A stretch of DNA of 64,000 bases. Origin: Diploptera punctata. Taxonomy: Eukaryota; Arthropoda; Insecta; Blattodea; Blaberidae. This document shows positions 11,244 through 20,479 of this stretch, in pieces (the first letter of the stretch is position 1; every line of letters starts with the position of its first letter). Made by a program: the position numbers and the translations under genes. The notes beneath the pieces are model-generated. The model was not told the DNA's origin and ran no database searches. It saw nothing but the letters and a program-made list of their open reading frames with translations. The stretch is taken from the NCBI GenBank assembly GCA_030220185.1, contig JASPKZ010010239.1:2188001-2252000 (forward strand), in the 5' to 3' direction.

Positions 11244-11407
11244 AATTCCGATACAAGCATACAATTTTCTTATACATGTAGTATTCTCAATTCACACAAG
11301 AGGTAGCGGAAATTTATTCCAACTGCCATCTCGCGGCTAACATAACAGTTAAGCAAATTTTTAAAGAGAATATTTACTTTATAGCAGTAACGCTTTTATA
11401 TATAGAT

Positions 11408-11503
11408 ATTATAAATATATTTTTTGACATTTGGCAATGAAGGCAAATATTATATGAAAAGAAAAAAAAATGATTGCCAAATGTCAAAAATATATTTATA
11501 TTG
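11408..11503. repeat. Hairpin end of the tandem array
   Basis: The partial fourth unit (11408-11440) is followed at about 11472-11503 by its own reverse complement (gattgccaaatgtcaaaaat). The array therefore ends in a short foldback directly before an ATT microsatellite. Confidence 0.8.
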
Positions 11504-11513
11504 AAGATATCAT

Positions 11514-11573
11514 TACTATTATTATTGTTATTATTATTATCATTATTATTATTAATATTATTATTATTATTAT
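11514..11573. repeat. (ATT)n microsatellite
   Basis: Imperfect ATT/GTT/ATC trinucleotide run. Confidence 0.9.
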
Positions 11574-11576
11574 TAG

Positions 11577-11922
11577 ATACAGCAAGATGTTCAAATTAGA
11601 CAAAATAAGAAATACTGTCATAAGAGAAAAAATGAATATTGGTTATTCAATAGTAGATTATATACGGTATAAGCAATTAAATTGGTATGGACACGTACGA
11701 CGAATGCAAGAAGAAAGATTGCCCAGGAAAACATTGGAATGGTGTCCACCTAAAAGAAGGAGGAGAGGAAGACCTGGAAACTCGTGGGTGCAGGAAATAA
11801 GAACTGGAATGAGAGCACGAGACTGGGGGACATGGATTGGATGGAGAGAGACGAGTGGAGAAGAAAAATAAAACTTTAGGCACAGAAAGATGTGTAAACG
11901 TTAAAATTCTGTATATAAATAA
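11577..11922 (+). pseudogene. LINE C-terminal fragment with (ATT)n tail
   Basis: The plus frame reads KMFKLDKIRNTVIREKMN, then LNWYGHVRRMQEERLPRKTLEW, cut here to note the motif WYGHVRRM, then a basic RRRRGRPGNSW block and WRETSGEEK before the stop at about 11870. This is the post-polymerase C-terminus of a LINE protein, with no catalytic domain left. The 3' untranslated end reads taaataaattt and passes directly into the 12-kb ATT tract, which is therefore probably this element's own 3' tail. Confidence 0.7.
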
Positions 11923-12016
<94 letters not shown>

Positions 12017-12017
12017 G
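11923..12017. repeat. (ATT)n microsatellite, about 30 units
   Basis: Nearly perfect ATT run between the LINE fragment and the LINE-A piece. Poly-isoleucine open frames across it are artefacts. Confidence 0.95.
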
Positions 12018-12513
12018 AAGGGAATTTTGATGAAGTGGCTGAATTCAAATACCTAGGAACAATAATCACAAATAGGAATGAGTTGCACAAAAAAATTAAA
12101 CATAGGCTCAATTTTGGAAATGCGTGCTATTATGCATTACAGAGACCCTTGACGTCCCAATTCCTTTCAAAAAACGTTAAACTGAAATTGTATATAGCTA
12201 TTATTCTACCAGTTATATTATATGGATGCGAATCATGAACTCTTACTTTAAGGGAGGAAAGGAGATTACGAGTATTTGAGAATAAAGTTCTTAGGAAAAT
12301 TTGTGGACCAAAGAGAGATGAAGAGAGAGGTGAATGGAGAAGACTACATATTTGGTAGACCAAGAATGAGATGGGAGAATAACATTAACTATGATTTGAG
12401 GAAAGTAGATTATATAGAGAATGATTGGAAAACATGAGCTCAGGATAGGGATGTATGGAGAGCTTATGTCCGCGCGGTCATGAACCTACGGGTTCGATAG
12501 TACCAGTGAGTTA
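12018..12513 (+). pseudogene. LINE-A 3' fragment
   Basis: Reads EGNFDEVAEFKYLGTIITNRNE and related LINE-A C-terminal sequence, cut at several stops (for example TGA within the ESW.. block at 12236). The WAGHVARM/GKPEGK segment is deleted, and the sequence joins directly to FGRPRMRWENN. It ends with the LINE-A 3' terminus (gggttcgatagtaccagtgagtt). Both sides are ATT repeats, so it appears to have been inserted in or to have captured that tract. Confidence 0.85.

Positions 12514-12544
<31 letters not shown>
12514..12544. repeat. (ATT)n microsatellite
   Basis: Short ATT run following the LINE-A fragment. Confidence 0.9.
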
Positions 12545-12545
<1 letters not shown>

Positions 12546-12870
12546 GATGAGTGTTAAAATAACGAATGAGCCTTTAATAATGTTTTACTAGTTCCCCATA
12601 TTTCACTTAGTATGTCATCAATGCATAGTATGCACAGATTCTATTTCTGATATAATAATTTGTAAATAAAAATTTCCTTCGCAAACGGTTGCCCTATACA
12701 AACATTACGTTAGTCTTCATGATGTCATAACCCGAATAATAATTGTAAGTAGCAGTAAATTTAAACCGAATCTTTTTAAAGTCGTATTTTTTAAAAGTAA
12801 TTTCAGAGTTCTTTAAAATGTTGTAGATATCTCATTTACATATTTATATTATGAAACTCTGGATATTGTA
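12545..12870. other. No recognised feature
   Basis: AT-rich; no motif or shared repeat seen. Confidence 0.35.
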
Positions 12871-13085
12871 CAAAGATGGTATGGACATATAATGAGAAGA
12901 AGGGACAGAGAAACAAACAAAGAAGTATTGAAATGGATACCTCCTGGAAAAGGAAAACGTGGTAGACCAAAGCAAACGTGGATAACGGGTTTCAAGACAA
13001 CATGAGGAAGGGAAATATGACGGGAAGTGAGGAAGAAAAAAAATGTATGTTTTAATTGAGGATAACTGTGTAAATAACAGAAACA
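12871..13085 (+). pseudogene. LINE C-terminal fragment
   Basis: The frame RWYGHIMRRRDRETNKEV, then LKWIPPGKGKRGRPKQTW, is the WYGH...GRPKxxW tail of a LINE protein. It loses frame after ITGF at about 12991. The family is distinct from LINE-A. No catalytic motifs remain. Confidence 0.7.
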
Positions 13086-13860
13086 ATCCTGAAATTAAAA
13101 TAAAATGAAACTCCTTACTGTAGACATTTGTTACTTTTACCGATATTCTGACATATTCTTAGACATTGTAATGCTGGTTAACGTTAAGTCTCTTCTCGTT
13201 ATCAGGCGAGAGGCCTGGAACATAGCATTAATTATTAATATCGGCACTTAACATGATTATGAGGAAAACATGCATAGTTGCATGTGTGTTTGGTGCGTGT
13301 GTGCAGATATGTTGGTATCCATATCCATATACAAGAGAGTGTACGAGGACACACTAATTGTTCCTACTAATAATTCACAACGGGAGAGAATAAAAATATG
13401 TCGTGACAGCCCGTGTCATGAGATGTACTAAAATATAATGGGTTGGGACAGCATTGATATATTGCTAGGCCGCTAAGCCGGGTGCTACGTGTATTTCGAT
13501 TCTGAATAAATCACAAGTTCCATTTCCATTCTTCTTTGACCTTTTGTTGATGAGCGACAAGACAATTTCACACGAGCGCACCGGTCACACGAGACTAATC
13601 ACAGGGCTTTCCTACATCGCTTTATGATACTGTGTTAATCAGGTAAATGTATGGAGCACAAAACACACTAAATACACAACTGTAAACGTTGCGAAATTAT
13701 ACTAAACAGCTTACCTTAAGATACGATCAATTTGAACCTATTAGGCTTAACTAAAAAGGATACTTACACGTAACTTTTAAAAGTTAAATTATTTCGACGG
13801 AAATTAATTTAGGAGATTTTTCGAAACGTTTGATAAGTTGTGATATTTTTTCTGAAAATT
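13086..13860. other. No recognised feature
   Basis: No supported gene or repeat seen. Confidence 0.35.
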
Positions 13861-13875
13861 ATTCTAATAAATATA
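13861..13875. repeat. Target-site duplication of LINE-A, 3' side
   Basis: attctaataaatata; the same 15 bases recur at 14463-14477 on the other side of the LINE-A fragment. Confidence 0.9.
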
Positions 13876-14462
13876 ACTAACTAACTCACTGGCATTATCG
13901 AACCCGTAGGTTCATGGCCGCGCGGATATAAGCTCTCCATACATCCCTATCCTGAGTCAATGTTTTCCTATCATTCCCTGTATAATCTACTTCCCTCAAA
14001 TAATAGTTAATGTCATTCTCTCACCTCATTATTGGTCTACCAACTGGGCGTTTTCCCTCTGGTTTTCCTGCAAGGAGCTTCCATGCACGTCTTTCATTCC
14101 CCATTCGTGCCACATGTCCTGCCCGTCATAGTCTACAAGACCTAACTGTTCTTATTATATCTGGCTTCCTATAAAGACCATGTAGTTCATTGTTATGTAG
14201 TCATCTCCCTTCACCTGTCTATTCATCTCTCTTTGGTCCAAAAAATTTCCTAAGAACTTTATTCTCAAATACCCGTAATCTCCTTTCCTCCCTTAAAGTA
14301 AGAGTCCATGTTTCCATATAATATAACTGGTACAATAATAGTTTTATATATTTTGATTTTAACGTATTTGAAAGGAGTTGAGAAGTCAAGAGTCTCTGTA
14401 ATGCAAAATAGCACGCATTTCCAGAATTGAGCCTATATTTAATTTCCTTGTGCATCTCATTC
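13876..14462 (-). pseudogene. LINE-A 3' fragment with 15-bp target duplication
   Basis: Minus strand: starts mid-protein at the NEMHKEIKYRLNSGNACY region, continues through TWTLTLREERRL and FGPKRDE to the family 3' end (cagtgagttagttagtta). Stops and frameshifts break the frame. It is flanked by perfect 15-bp direct repeats at 13861-13875 and 14463-14477, so it is a retrotransposed, 5'-truncated copy, not a rearranged piece. The tail is GTTA-type rather than the GTAA of other copies. Confidence 0.9.
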
Positions 14463-14477
14463 ATTCTAATAAATATA
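14463..14477. repeat. Target-site duplication of LINE-A, 5' side
   Basis: Matches 13861-13875 exactly over 15 bases. Confidence 0.9.
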
Positions 14478-14489
14478 CCGGTTTGAAAT

Positions 14490-15075
14490 TGTATAAGTAT
14501 ACCGATTCAAGTATAAATGAATATACGTAGATATTATTTTAATTTGGAATTTATCCTCAATACAATATCGGTTTCCGTCACCCTCAAGAAATTTCCCTTT
14601 TCCATTTATAGCGGTCCTGAACATCCTCATCGTAAGTCCCACTTCATCCAAATTTCTTCTCACTCCTTCCATCCAACCCTCTTAAGGTCTTCTATTTTTT
14701 TTTACAATGTGATCTTCCGTGATGATCTTCTCTAGTAATCCATTTCTGTTGGAAATAACTTGTTAGTATTTTACATTTTAATTGTCTTTGTCTCTGAGCT
14801 ATATAACATAATACTCTCTACAATCGCCTTGTAGATCAATTTGTATACTTCTGTAAAGAATCTGTTACTCGATAATACTGAGTTAAGCATCCGAGTTTCT
14901 CTCCATCCATCTGTTATTCTGTTTTCTACTTCTGACTGCGATGAACGTTCTTTGTTCCGATTGATTCTAAATATCTACATTTCTTGGCTGGTTTAATGTA
15001 ATTCATTCTTGTAATTTTTGTTTCATCAATATTAACTGTTAAACATTATATTCTATTTATATTAATTTGTAATCC
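14490..15075 (-). pseudogene. LINE fragment, thumb/connection region
   Basis: On the minus strand, shifting frames give INIDETKITRMN, then CRYLESIGTKN, NRITDGWRETRMLN, FTEVYKLIYKAIVESIMLYSSE, quoted only as motifs, and finally EGVRRNLDEVGLTMRMFRTA. The order 'YLxS-(I/V)-T', 'KLxIYKxIVxSIMLYxSE' is the region just after the polymerase domain of LINE reverse transcriptases. Several frameshifts and stops make it dead. It abuts the LINE-A fragment, which was inserted next to it or at its end. Confidence 0.65.
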
Positions 15076-15080
15076 CCGTT

Positions 15081-15084
<4 letters not shown>

Positions 15085-15138
<54 letters not shown>
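15085..15138. repeat. (AAT)n microsatellite
   Basis: About 18 AAT units, possibly linked to the LINE fragment on its left as an upstream neighbour. Confidence 0.95.
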
Positions 15139-15139
<1 letters not shown>

Positions 15140-15335
15140 GCCGCACGCCTTACAGGTACACGACCTGTCGGGAGAGGATTTTTAAACTCTTCATCACACA
15201 CATATCTTTTGACCTCACCAAGAAATGGAAGGCCTCCTAGTTAAGTAATCAGTTCAACCCATGACCATCTCCAAGACAGAAGGATAATTTAAGACAAGAC
15301 ACACCAGTCTCTCATATTTCCCTTCTAAACGTATA
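15139..15335. repeat. Dispersed repeat H, copy 2
   Basis: Aligns with 7765-7945 through cacgacctgtcggg, tcacacaca, atggaaggcctcc, ccaagacag and aagacaagacacac. Confidence 0.55.
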
Positions 15336-15339
15336 CGAA

Positions 15340-15525
15340 TGTGGCATGGATGATGGTGATTGACAGATGATGTTCGGGGACTGTGTCTTCCTCAACGTTT
15401 CCTGATATTAGTCTCATAGATTAAAAAAAAACCTCATTCAGGAAACATGTCCCGATCAGTGGGGATCGAATCCGAACCCGCTGCATCTTAGACAACGACT
15501 TAACACTAGACCAGAGCGGTGAACA
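15340..15525 (-). repeat. SINE-1 copy
   Basis: Minus-strand SINE-1 body plus a tRNA-like head with GGATTCGATCCCC-like B box (written on the plus strand as ggggatcgaatcc). It has a small poly-A expansion near 15423 and no 3' tail. Confidence 0.7.
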
Positions 15526-15570
15526 TAATATTAACTATACTAATATGAAAACGCACTTACAAATAAAGGG

Positions 15571-15862
15571 GCACGCCATAGCGTTGTGGTTAAGTCAATA
15601 AGCTACACGCCGTAAGGTCGAGGGTTCGAGTCCCGGGGAGTGAACTTTTTTAAACTGGCCCAAATCCTCTGGCGGCACTATGACCCGAGGTCGACTCAGC
15701 CTCTAACTGAAATGAGTACCAGACACTTGTTCTGGGGTAAAGGCGGCCGTCACGCAGAGATGACAACCCTGCTGACATCAAGTGTCTATTGTCTAGAAAA
15801 AGTGGGAGCCTTAACCTCCTACTAGCCCAAGGGGCTCCTAAGGCCTGTAGTGGGATCACTTT
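15571..15862 (+). repeat. SINE-3 copy (tRNA-headed)
   Basis: Head gggcacgccatagcg with A-box-like tagcgttgtggttaag and B box GGGTTCGAGTCCC, followed by a roughly 210-bp body ending ggcctgtagtgggatcac and a short ctttactttacttt tail. This is the ordinary plan of a tRNA-derived SINE. No other full copy of this family is in the window. Open frames across it on both strands are incidental. Confidence 0.65.
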
Positions 15863-16433
15863 ACTTTACTTTCAAATAAATATAGTAATTTAAAATAGTA
15901 AATATTATAAATACGTGTATAAATCATTTGCAATTTATAAATAACTCAAGACATTAAGGCTAACACTGTAAAGTTACACTACTGCAGAACTTTGAGAAAC
16001 GATGAAATGTTTGCTTAAAAGAGCCTGTTTGCCTGCAGTTTATGTGAGGTAAATGAGACACAGTATCACAAACGCTTTGGGTCGCAAATGTACAGTTTTT
16101 ACTCGAAAAGAACAAAAATGTTCTTGCATAAGTTCATTTCTGTATATTTTATAATTAGTGTTAGCATTGTCTTGATTTTTCACAGAATGCATTCATTAAG
16201 TCACAGACATTATAATCCCGAGTGTTTCTTTATCTTCTCAACCATCATTATATATATTACCTAATTTCAATGTTTCGTCTCCAGCCTCTTACATTAAAAT
16301 TGTTCATATTTTATTCTGTACTTCCATCCATTTCTTACAAAGTCTTCCCTTATCCATCCTACATCGTCATCATTATCATCATCATCACATGCACGAACCT
16401 GCCAACACCCCTTTTTAATAAGTAGATATTGTG
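15863..16433. other. No recognised feature
   Basis: AT-rich with an ATC/TCA run at about 16366-16388. No gene supported. Confidence 0.35.
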
Positions 16434-16488
16434 ATCCATATTTGGTTCGTCTTCCGGGCTTATAGGCCGTGGTCTGGTTGTCTTCATA

Positions 16489-16529
16489 CTCGACGTTTCG
16501 TCTACTGCTGCGGTAGACATCATCAGGAG
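16489..16529 (-). ncRNA. Hammerhead-ribozyme-like motif, minus strand
   Basis: Exact mirror of the 16575-16615 motif in the left arm. A transcript through the whole palindrome would more likely fold into the 103-bp hairpin than into the ribozyme. Confidence 0.6.
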
Positions 16530-16574
16530 ATACTGCAGCCGACTGTTGAGGAGTTCACAGAGAGCACGCAGTAT

Positions 16575-16615
16575 CTCCTGATGATGTCTACCGCAGCAGT
16601 AGACGAAACGTCGAG
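16575..16615 (+). ncRNA. Hammerhead-ribozyme-like motif, plus strand
   Basis: CTC at 16575-16577, CTGATGA at 16578-16584, an extra T at 16585, stem II GTCTAC (16586-16591) closed by GTAGAC (16599-16604), GAAA at 16605-16608, then CGTC (16609-16612) and GAG (16613-16615), which pairs with the opening CTC as a 3-bp stem I. Cleavage would be expected after the C of GTC at 16612. Stem III is minimal, as reported for PLE hammerheads. The extra base after CTGATGA departs from the standard core. Activity is not shown. Confidence 0.6.
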
Positions 16616-16670
16616 TATGAAGACAACCAGACCACGGCCTATAAGCCCGGAAGACGAACCAAATATGGAT

Positions 16671-17194
16671 CAAGATGCCGGCCGTGAAAGCCTACAACTA
16701 TATAGATATAGTGAATTAATGTTGCGTTCAACTATTCTATGGAGTTTTTCTTCTTGGTTTATTTGATCCGACATATCACTGCTAGCCTTATATCGGTTCT
16801 CTATATTTTAATTATTAAACTTTTAGCTAACAATTCTAGTTTTAAACTTTTAGCTGATCATTCAGACTTCATTATACTATTTCTGTACGAATAATGAAAA
16901 CCAGTTTCTAGTAACTGTGTATTATTCATTTCTTCAGATCTTGTTCCCTTCAGAATCAAGATAAATTAAATCATTGTCATATTCAAACATATGTCTATGA
17001 GTATATACCATATACGTCCCGCGTGGGGACACGAGTGCTTCCTAGCGGGAGTTTCTTAACAAAGCTATTTTAATTACGCTTATCTACCTGCATATGTCAA
17101 CAAGTGTCATGTGGTTAGCACATAGCTTCTATGAGACATCTAGTAGGCAACTAATGTATTAATTGGATGATTGAACTCGGTTAAATTTTACACA
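16671..17194. other. No recognised feature
   Basis: Contains a short block (about 17085-17145) faintly resembling repeat R (tgtcatgtggttagcac), too weak to call. Confidence 0.3.
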
Positions 17195-17380
17195 CAGGTC
17201 TTTTTATTCAGGATTGTGGTTCTTTTACGAGCCTAAAATATTCAGACACGGGACCCACAGGTTAAGGTCCTTTCCCTAGGACTTGCCCCTCGGATTTTAC
17301 ATCCTAGGCGTGTTTGAACCCTCTACCCTTGGGATTAGAGGCAAGGAACGTAATCACTATACCACCGCGGCCTACTTCAA
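17195..17380 (-). repeat. SINE-2 copy
   Basis: Minus-strand order: tRNA-like head (ccgcggtgg...aatcccaaggg, with B-box-like GGTTCAAAC) then the body cctaggatgtaaaatccgagg...gggtcccgtgtctgaat...aggctcgtaaaag. The same body is found at 19155-19400, 33186-35660 (split) and 41155-41537. Confidence 0.7.
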
Positions 17381-17608
17381 ACATGTAATTATCCATATTT
17401 AAATTGTATATTATTTTCTAAGCATTCGTGTTAATTCCTTTTACACTGTGCTATAACGTGAAACAAAATAGGTGTTACATCTGTTATAAATTCTCTTTCT
17501 GTAACATTAATAACACATGTTTCTTTCATTTTATCTCTTTTAATTTAAATCGTGGTAAAACTGACTGCAGACATGAAAAATATTAAAGAAACGTTTCTGT
17601 TCTATTTT

Positions 17609-17614
<6 letters not shown>

Positions 17615-17642
<28 letters not shown>

Positions 17643-17647
17643 GCACG

Positions 17648-17696
<49 letters not shown>
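17615..17696. repeat. (CA)n(CG)n(CA)n(TA)n compound microsatellite
   Basis: CA run, GCGCGC core, second CA run, then AT repeats. The open frame through it is an artefact. Confidence 0.95.
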
Positions 17697-17697
<1 letters not shown>

Positions 17698-17739
17698 ATT
17701 GAAATCTATGCATTATATTTATGATAAAATAAAGCAAAG

Positions 17740-18005
17740 TGATTCCTCTACAGGATTAAGGAGGTCCTTGGGAGGGTAGAAATTTAAGACTCGCATTTCT
17801 ACACAATTAATACGAGATGTCAGTGGGTTGTTCGCCTTGAGTAACGGTCGGTTTTAGGCATATCGCAGAAAATACATCTGGTACTCACTTTTTAGAGGTT
17901 GAGTCGATCCAGGGTCATGGTGTATACAGAAAATTTAAGTAGAACGGGAGTTGAACACGCATCTTCCGGTTTTTAGTGTACTGCCTTTAACAGTCACGCT
18001 ACGTT
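17740..18005 (-). repeat. Putative tRNA-headed SINE, unassigned family
   Basis: At the right end, read on the minus strand, an A-box-like tagcgtgactgtt and B-box-like GTGTTCAACTCCC are spaced as in a tRNA-derived head; the body runs left to about 17740. There is no second copy in the window to confirm its limits. Confidence 0.45.
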
Positions 18006-18145
18006 GTGTGTAATAAAACTGTATTAAGTATGAAATAAACAAATTATAATGTAAGTTATTCAGAAAAATGTTATTTATTATGTTATAGATGTATTTGGTC
18101 TTATGTTATCGTCCTATCAGTTATTCGTGTTTTTTCTTTGCATAG

Positions 18146-18400
18146 TTAAGCCAGGCGTATGGCTCATTCAGTCCAGAAACTAAGAGCCCCCATCGGACGC
18201 CTCCTCAGTTGTACCGAGGAATAATACATTGGGACGAGCCAAAACTAGGAGGACAGACCAGGTTCTTTAGTCGAGTGAAGGAAGCTGGTCTAAGTGAAGG
18301 ATACCCTGAAATAAGCAAGCCACGCCAACCTAGCAAGCCAGGCGAGAAGTATTTTAGCAAGCTGAAAGTGCCAAAAACAAACATTCATTATTCTGAATAG
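18146..18400 (+). CDS. Candidate 3'-terminal exon or orphan open frame, unknown product
   Basis: An open frame without a stop from 18146 to the TAG ending at 18400, about 84 codons, rich in Pro, Lys, Ser and Glu, with the central segment RGIIHWDEPKLGGQTRFFSRVK. It has no convincing ATG start; it is preceded by a pyrimidine tract ending ttttttctttgcatag at 18130-18145, which has the form of a 3' splice site. Its base composition is richer in G and C than the surroundings. I recognise no family. It could be a real terminal exon, or part of a repeat not otherwise present here. Confidence 0.3.
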   Translation, partial: LSQAYGSFSPETKSPHRTPPQLYRGIIHWDEPKLGGQTRFFSRVKEAGLSEGYPEISKPRQPSKPGEKYFSKLKVPKTNIHYSE

Positions 18401-18542
18401 GAAAAAGTGCAAAATCTTATATCATTCTAAAGAGCACAGATTTTCTGATTTTATATAATATATTATTTTCAAATTGGATTTTGTAACTTATCTTCCACCA
18501 CGCTGCGTTCATATATAGTAATTAAGTTTAGTGCAGATTGTT

Positions 18543-18947
18543 TACGAGTATTTGAGAATAGTTCTTAGGAAAATTTTTGGACCAAAGAGAGATGAACAGA
18601 CAGGTGAATGGAGAAGACTATATACCAGTGAAATACGTGGTCTTTATTGGAAGCCAGATATAATGAGAACAGTTAAGTCTCGTAGACTGCGATGGGCGGG
18701 ACATGTGGCGCGTATGGGGAATGAAAAGACGTGAATGGAAGCTTCTTGTAGGAAAGCCAGAGGGAAAACGCCTAGTTGGTAGACCAAGAATGAGATGGGA
18801 GAACAACATTAACTATGATTTGAGGGAAGTAGATTATACAGGGAATGATTGGAAAGCATTAGCTCAGGATAGGAAAGTATGAAGAGCTTATGTCCGCGCG
18901 GCCATGAACCTACGGGTTCGTTAGTACCAGTGAGTTAGTAGATATTT
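18543..18947 (+). pseudogene. LINE-A 3' fragment
   Basis: Begins at the RVFEN segment, passes FGPKRDEQTGEWRRL, WAGHVARMGNE and RPRMRWENN, and ends with the LINE-A terminus (gggttcgttagtaccagtgagttag). Single-base losses near 18557 and 18727 and a stop at about 18881 break the frame. 5'-truncated copy. Confidence 0.85.
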
Positions 18948-19154
18948 TATATATTTTACAAAGAATTCCTTCTTAGAATCTGTGCACTTATATTACTTCC
19001 ATGGCGTATGTGATTAAAAATTTGATTCTATAACAATACTTCGAAAATAATTATCTCAATTACAACGATATTAAGAATTAATTTGGGTTATATATACTTT
19101 TTTTTTCTGTGAGATAATGATTTGTGCTTAAAAACATGATTTTCAGTGTAAAAT

Positions 19155-19400
19155 TACTGCATCGCACTCGGTAGTCTAGGGGTCAAATTCCTTGCCTCTG
19201 ATATCTAGGGTCTCGAGTTGAAACTGGCCGTAATCGACGGAATTCTTACGATGCAAAAATCCAAGGGTAAATACTCCGGGACGGACTTTATGCACTGGGT
19301 CCCGAATCTGAAGATTCTTGGGCTTGTGTAAAGAATCTCTAGGCTAAATTAGCAGAGCCTCTGTGCAAACTTTAATCGTCCTTTTTCATCTAAGTAATAC
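19155..19400 (+). repeat. SINE-2 copy, plus strand
   Basis: tRNA-like head with tagtctaggggtcaaattccttgcctctg, then gaaactggccg, aaaaatccaaggg, actccgggacggac, gggtcccgaatctgaagatt, the same blocks as other SINE-2 copies in opposite orientation. It ends at the LINE-A insertion point. Confidence 0.65.
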
Positions 19401-19401
19401 A

Positions 19402-19408
19402 GTAGCCT
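19402..19408. repeat. Target-site duplication of LINE-A copy 1, 5' side
   Basis: GTAGCCT, repeated at 26284-26290. Confidence 0.8.
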
Positions 19409-19720
19409 CCCTCTATGATATCTTTACCTTGTCTTGGTGGAGTGGTTTCCGTGCTTAAATGATCCTGAGAGCTATGCCGGCGGTAGCATTGCTGCCGATA
19501 GGGTTACCCATGCCGGACTGGTCGATGGTGACAAGTCAGACGAAAAAAAGTACCTTGGTCGAAGGAGTGACGATCTTTCACCGTAAACGTACAACCATCA
19601 AGAAATGCGGACATGGGTCAACTGGAGTCAAATTATCCGGAGGTCAAATAGTCCCCCATTCGGTTCTCCGGGCGGGGGACTGCTTCAGGGAACCCATGCC
19701 AAAGGCTCAAACACAGGGAC
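19409..19720 (+). other. LINE-A 5' leader region
   Basis: The block ctttaccttgtcttggtggagtgg... to the endonuclease start is conserved in the copies at 32515-32830 and 48090-48425. An open frame through it (19459-19746) overlaps the endonuclease start in another frame; whether it is translated is unknown. Conservation may equally reflect a promoter or RNA structure. Confidence 0.6.
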
Positions 19721-20450
19721 ATGTTCCTAGGAACATGGAATGTTAGGACTTTATGCAATAGCGGGGCACTAGATATATTAACGCGGGAATTATATAAATC
19801 GCCCTTGGATATAGTCGCTTTACAGGAAGTTAGGTGGCCAGGAGAAGGTAGTCAGGAATCAGGAAGCTTTGCTTTATACTACGGGGGTGCAGAAAGACCT
19901 GAATTTGGAACGGGTTTTTTAGTCAAAAGGAGGATCCTGTCCGCTATCCGAGATATTAAGTTTGTCAGTGACAGGATATCATACAAAATTCTAAAGGATA
20001 ACGACATGATTTTATAATTCTAAATGTACATGCTCCCACAGAAGATAAACATGACAAGATCAAGGATGAGTTCTATGAAGAATTAGAATGCTTATTTGAT
20101 AGCCTTTCACGATAGCATATGAAAATTGTGTTAGGAGACTTTAATACAAAAGTGGGGCGGGAAGATATATTCAAACCAACAATAGCCAAATTCAGTCTTC
20201 ATGAAGATAGTAACGACAACGGGGTTAGATTAGTCATATTTGCCACATCAAAGAATCTCATTGTTAAGAGCACAACATTTCAGCATAAGGATATTCATAA
20301 ATACACCTGGACGTCCCCAGATGGAGAAACTCGGAACCAGATTGATCATGTATTAGTGGATAAACGCTGGCACAGTAGCATCATCGATTTTAAATCAGTT
20401 AGAGGGACAGACTGCAATTCGGATCATCATCTGGTCAGGGTGAAAATCTG
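19721..20450 (+). pseudogene. LINE-A AP-like endonuclease domain, disrupted
   Basis: Starts MFLGTWNVRTL, the first conserved block of the exonuclease-endonuclease-phosphatase fold, followed by DIVALQEVRWPG (the metal-binding Glu block). After frame breaks near 20014 and 20114 it continues as KIVLGDFNTKVG and QIDHVLVDKRW, with the final catalytic SDHHLV at the end. All the motifs are visible, so the domain decayed after insertion. In active relatives this enzyme nicks the target DNA to prime reverse transcription. Confidence 0.85.
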
Positions 20451-20479
20451 ACAACGGCTACCGCTTATGAGAGGAACAA

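Larger units (their letters stand above)
10501..11469. repeat. Tandem array of 300-bp units, each with a tRNA-like sequence
   Basis: Units start with attataaatatatttttgac at 10501, 10801, 11108 and 11408, giving lengths of 300, 307 and 300 bp plus a 62-bp partial fourth. They differ at only a few positions. Each full unit carries a minus-strand tRNA-like sequence and a downstream block tcacacaagaggtagcgg... ending agcagtaacgctttt. Diverged single copies of the same unit lie at 41570-41760 and at 44950-45118 plus 48458-48600. The identity of the units suggests recent tandem amplification. Confidence 0.9.
16434..16670. mobile_element. Perfect 103-bp inverted repeat with hammerhead-like motifs, PLE-end-like
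   Basis: Arms 16434-16536 and 16568-16670 appear perfectly complementary, with a 31-base loop. Each arm carries a hammerhead-ribozyme-like sequence, so there is one on each strand. Penelope-like elements are known to carry hammerhead motifs in terminal repeats that are often found in inverted orientation. A PLE end is therefore the best reading, though no PLE protein lies beside it. Open frames of 104 and 111 codons on opposite strands share their sequence only because of the palindrome. Confidence 0.65.

Noticed and set aside
10501..11469. CRISPR-like array because of regular repeats
   Set aside because: The unit is 300 bp and almost wholly identical, without short repeat/unique spacer structure; the genome is eukaryotic.
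11470..12238. Open frames of 133 and 144 codons with poly-isoleucine runs
   Set aside because: They run through (ATT)n microsatellites; only the part 11577-11871 matches a LINE C-terminus.
16359..16766. Two open frames of 104 and 111 codons on opposite strands with nearly the same protein
   Set aside because: The likeness is forced by the perfect palindrome; neither has independent coding support.
17540..17737. Cys/Val-rich open frame
   Set aside because: Translation of a CA/TA microsatellite.
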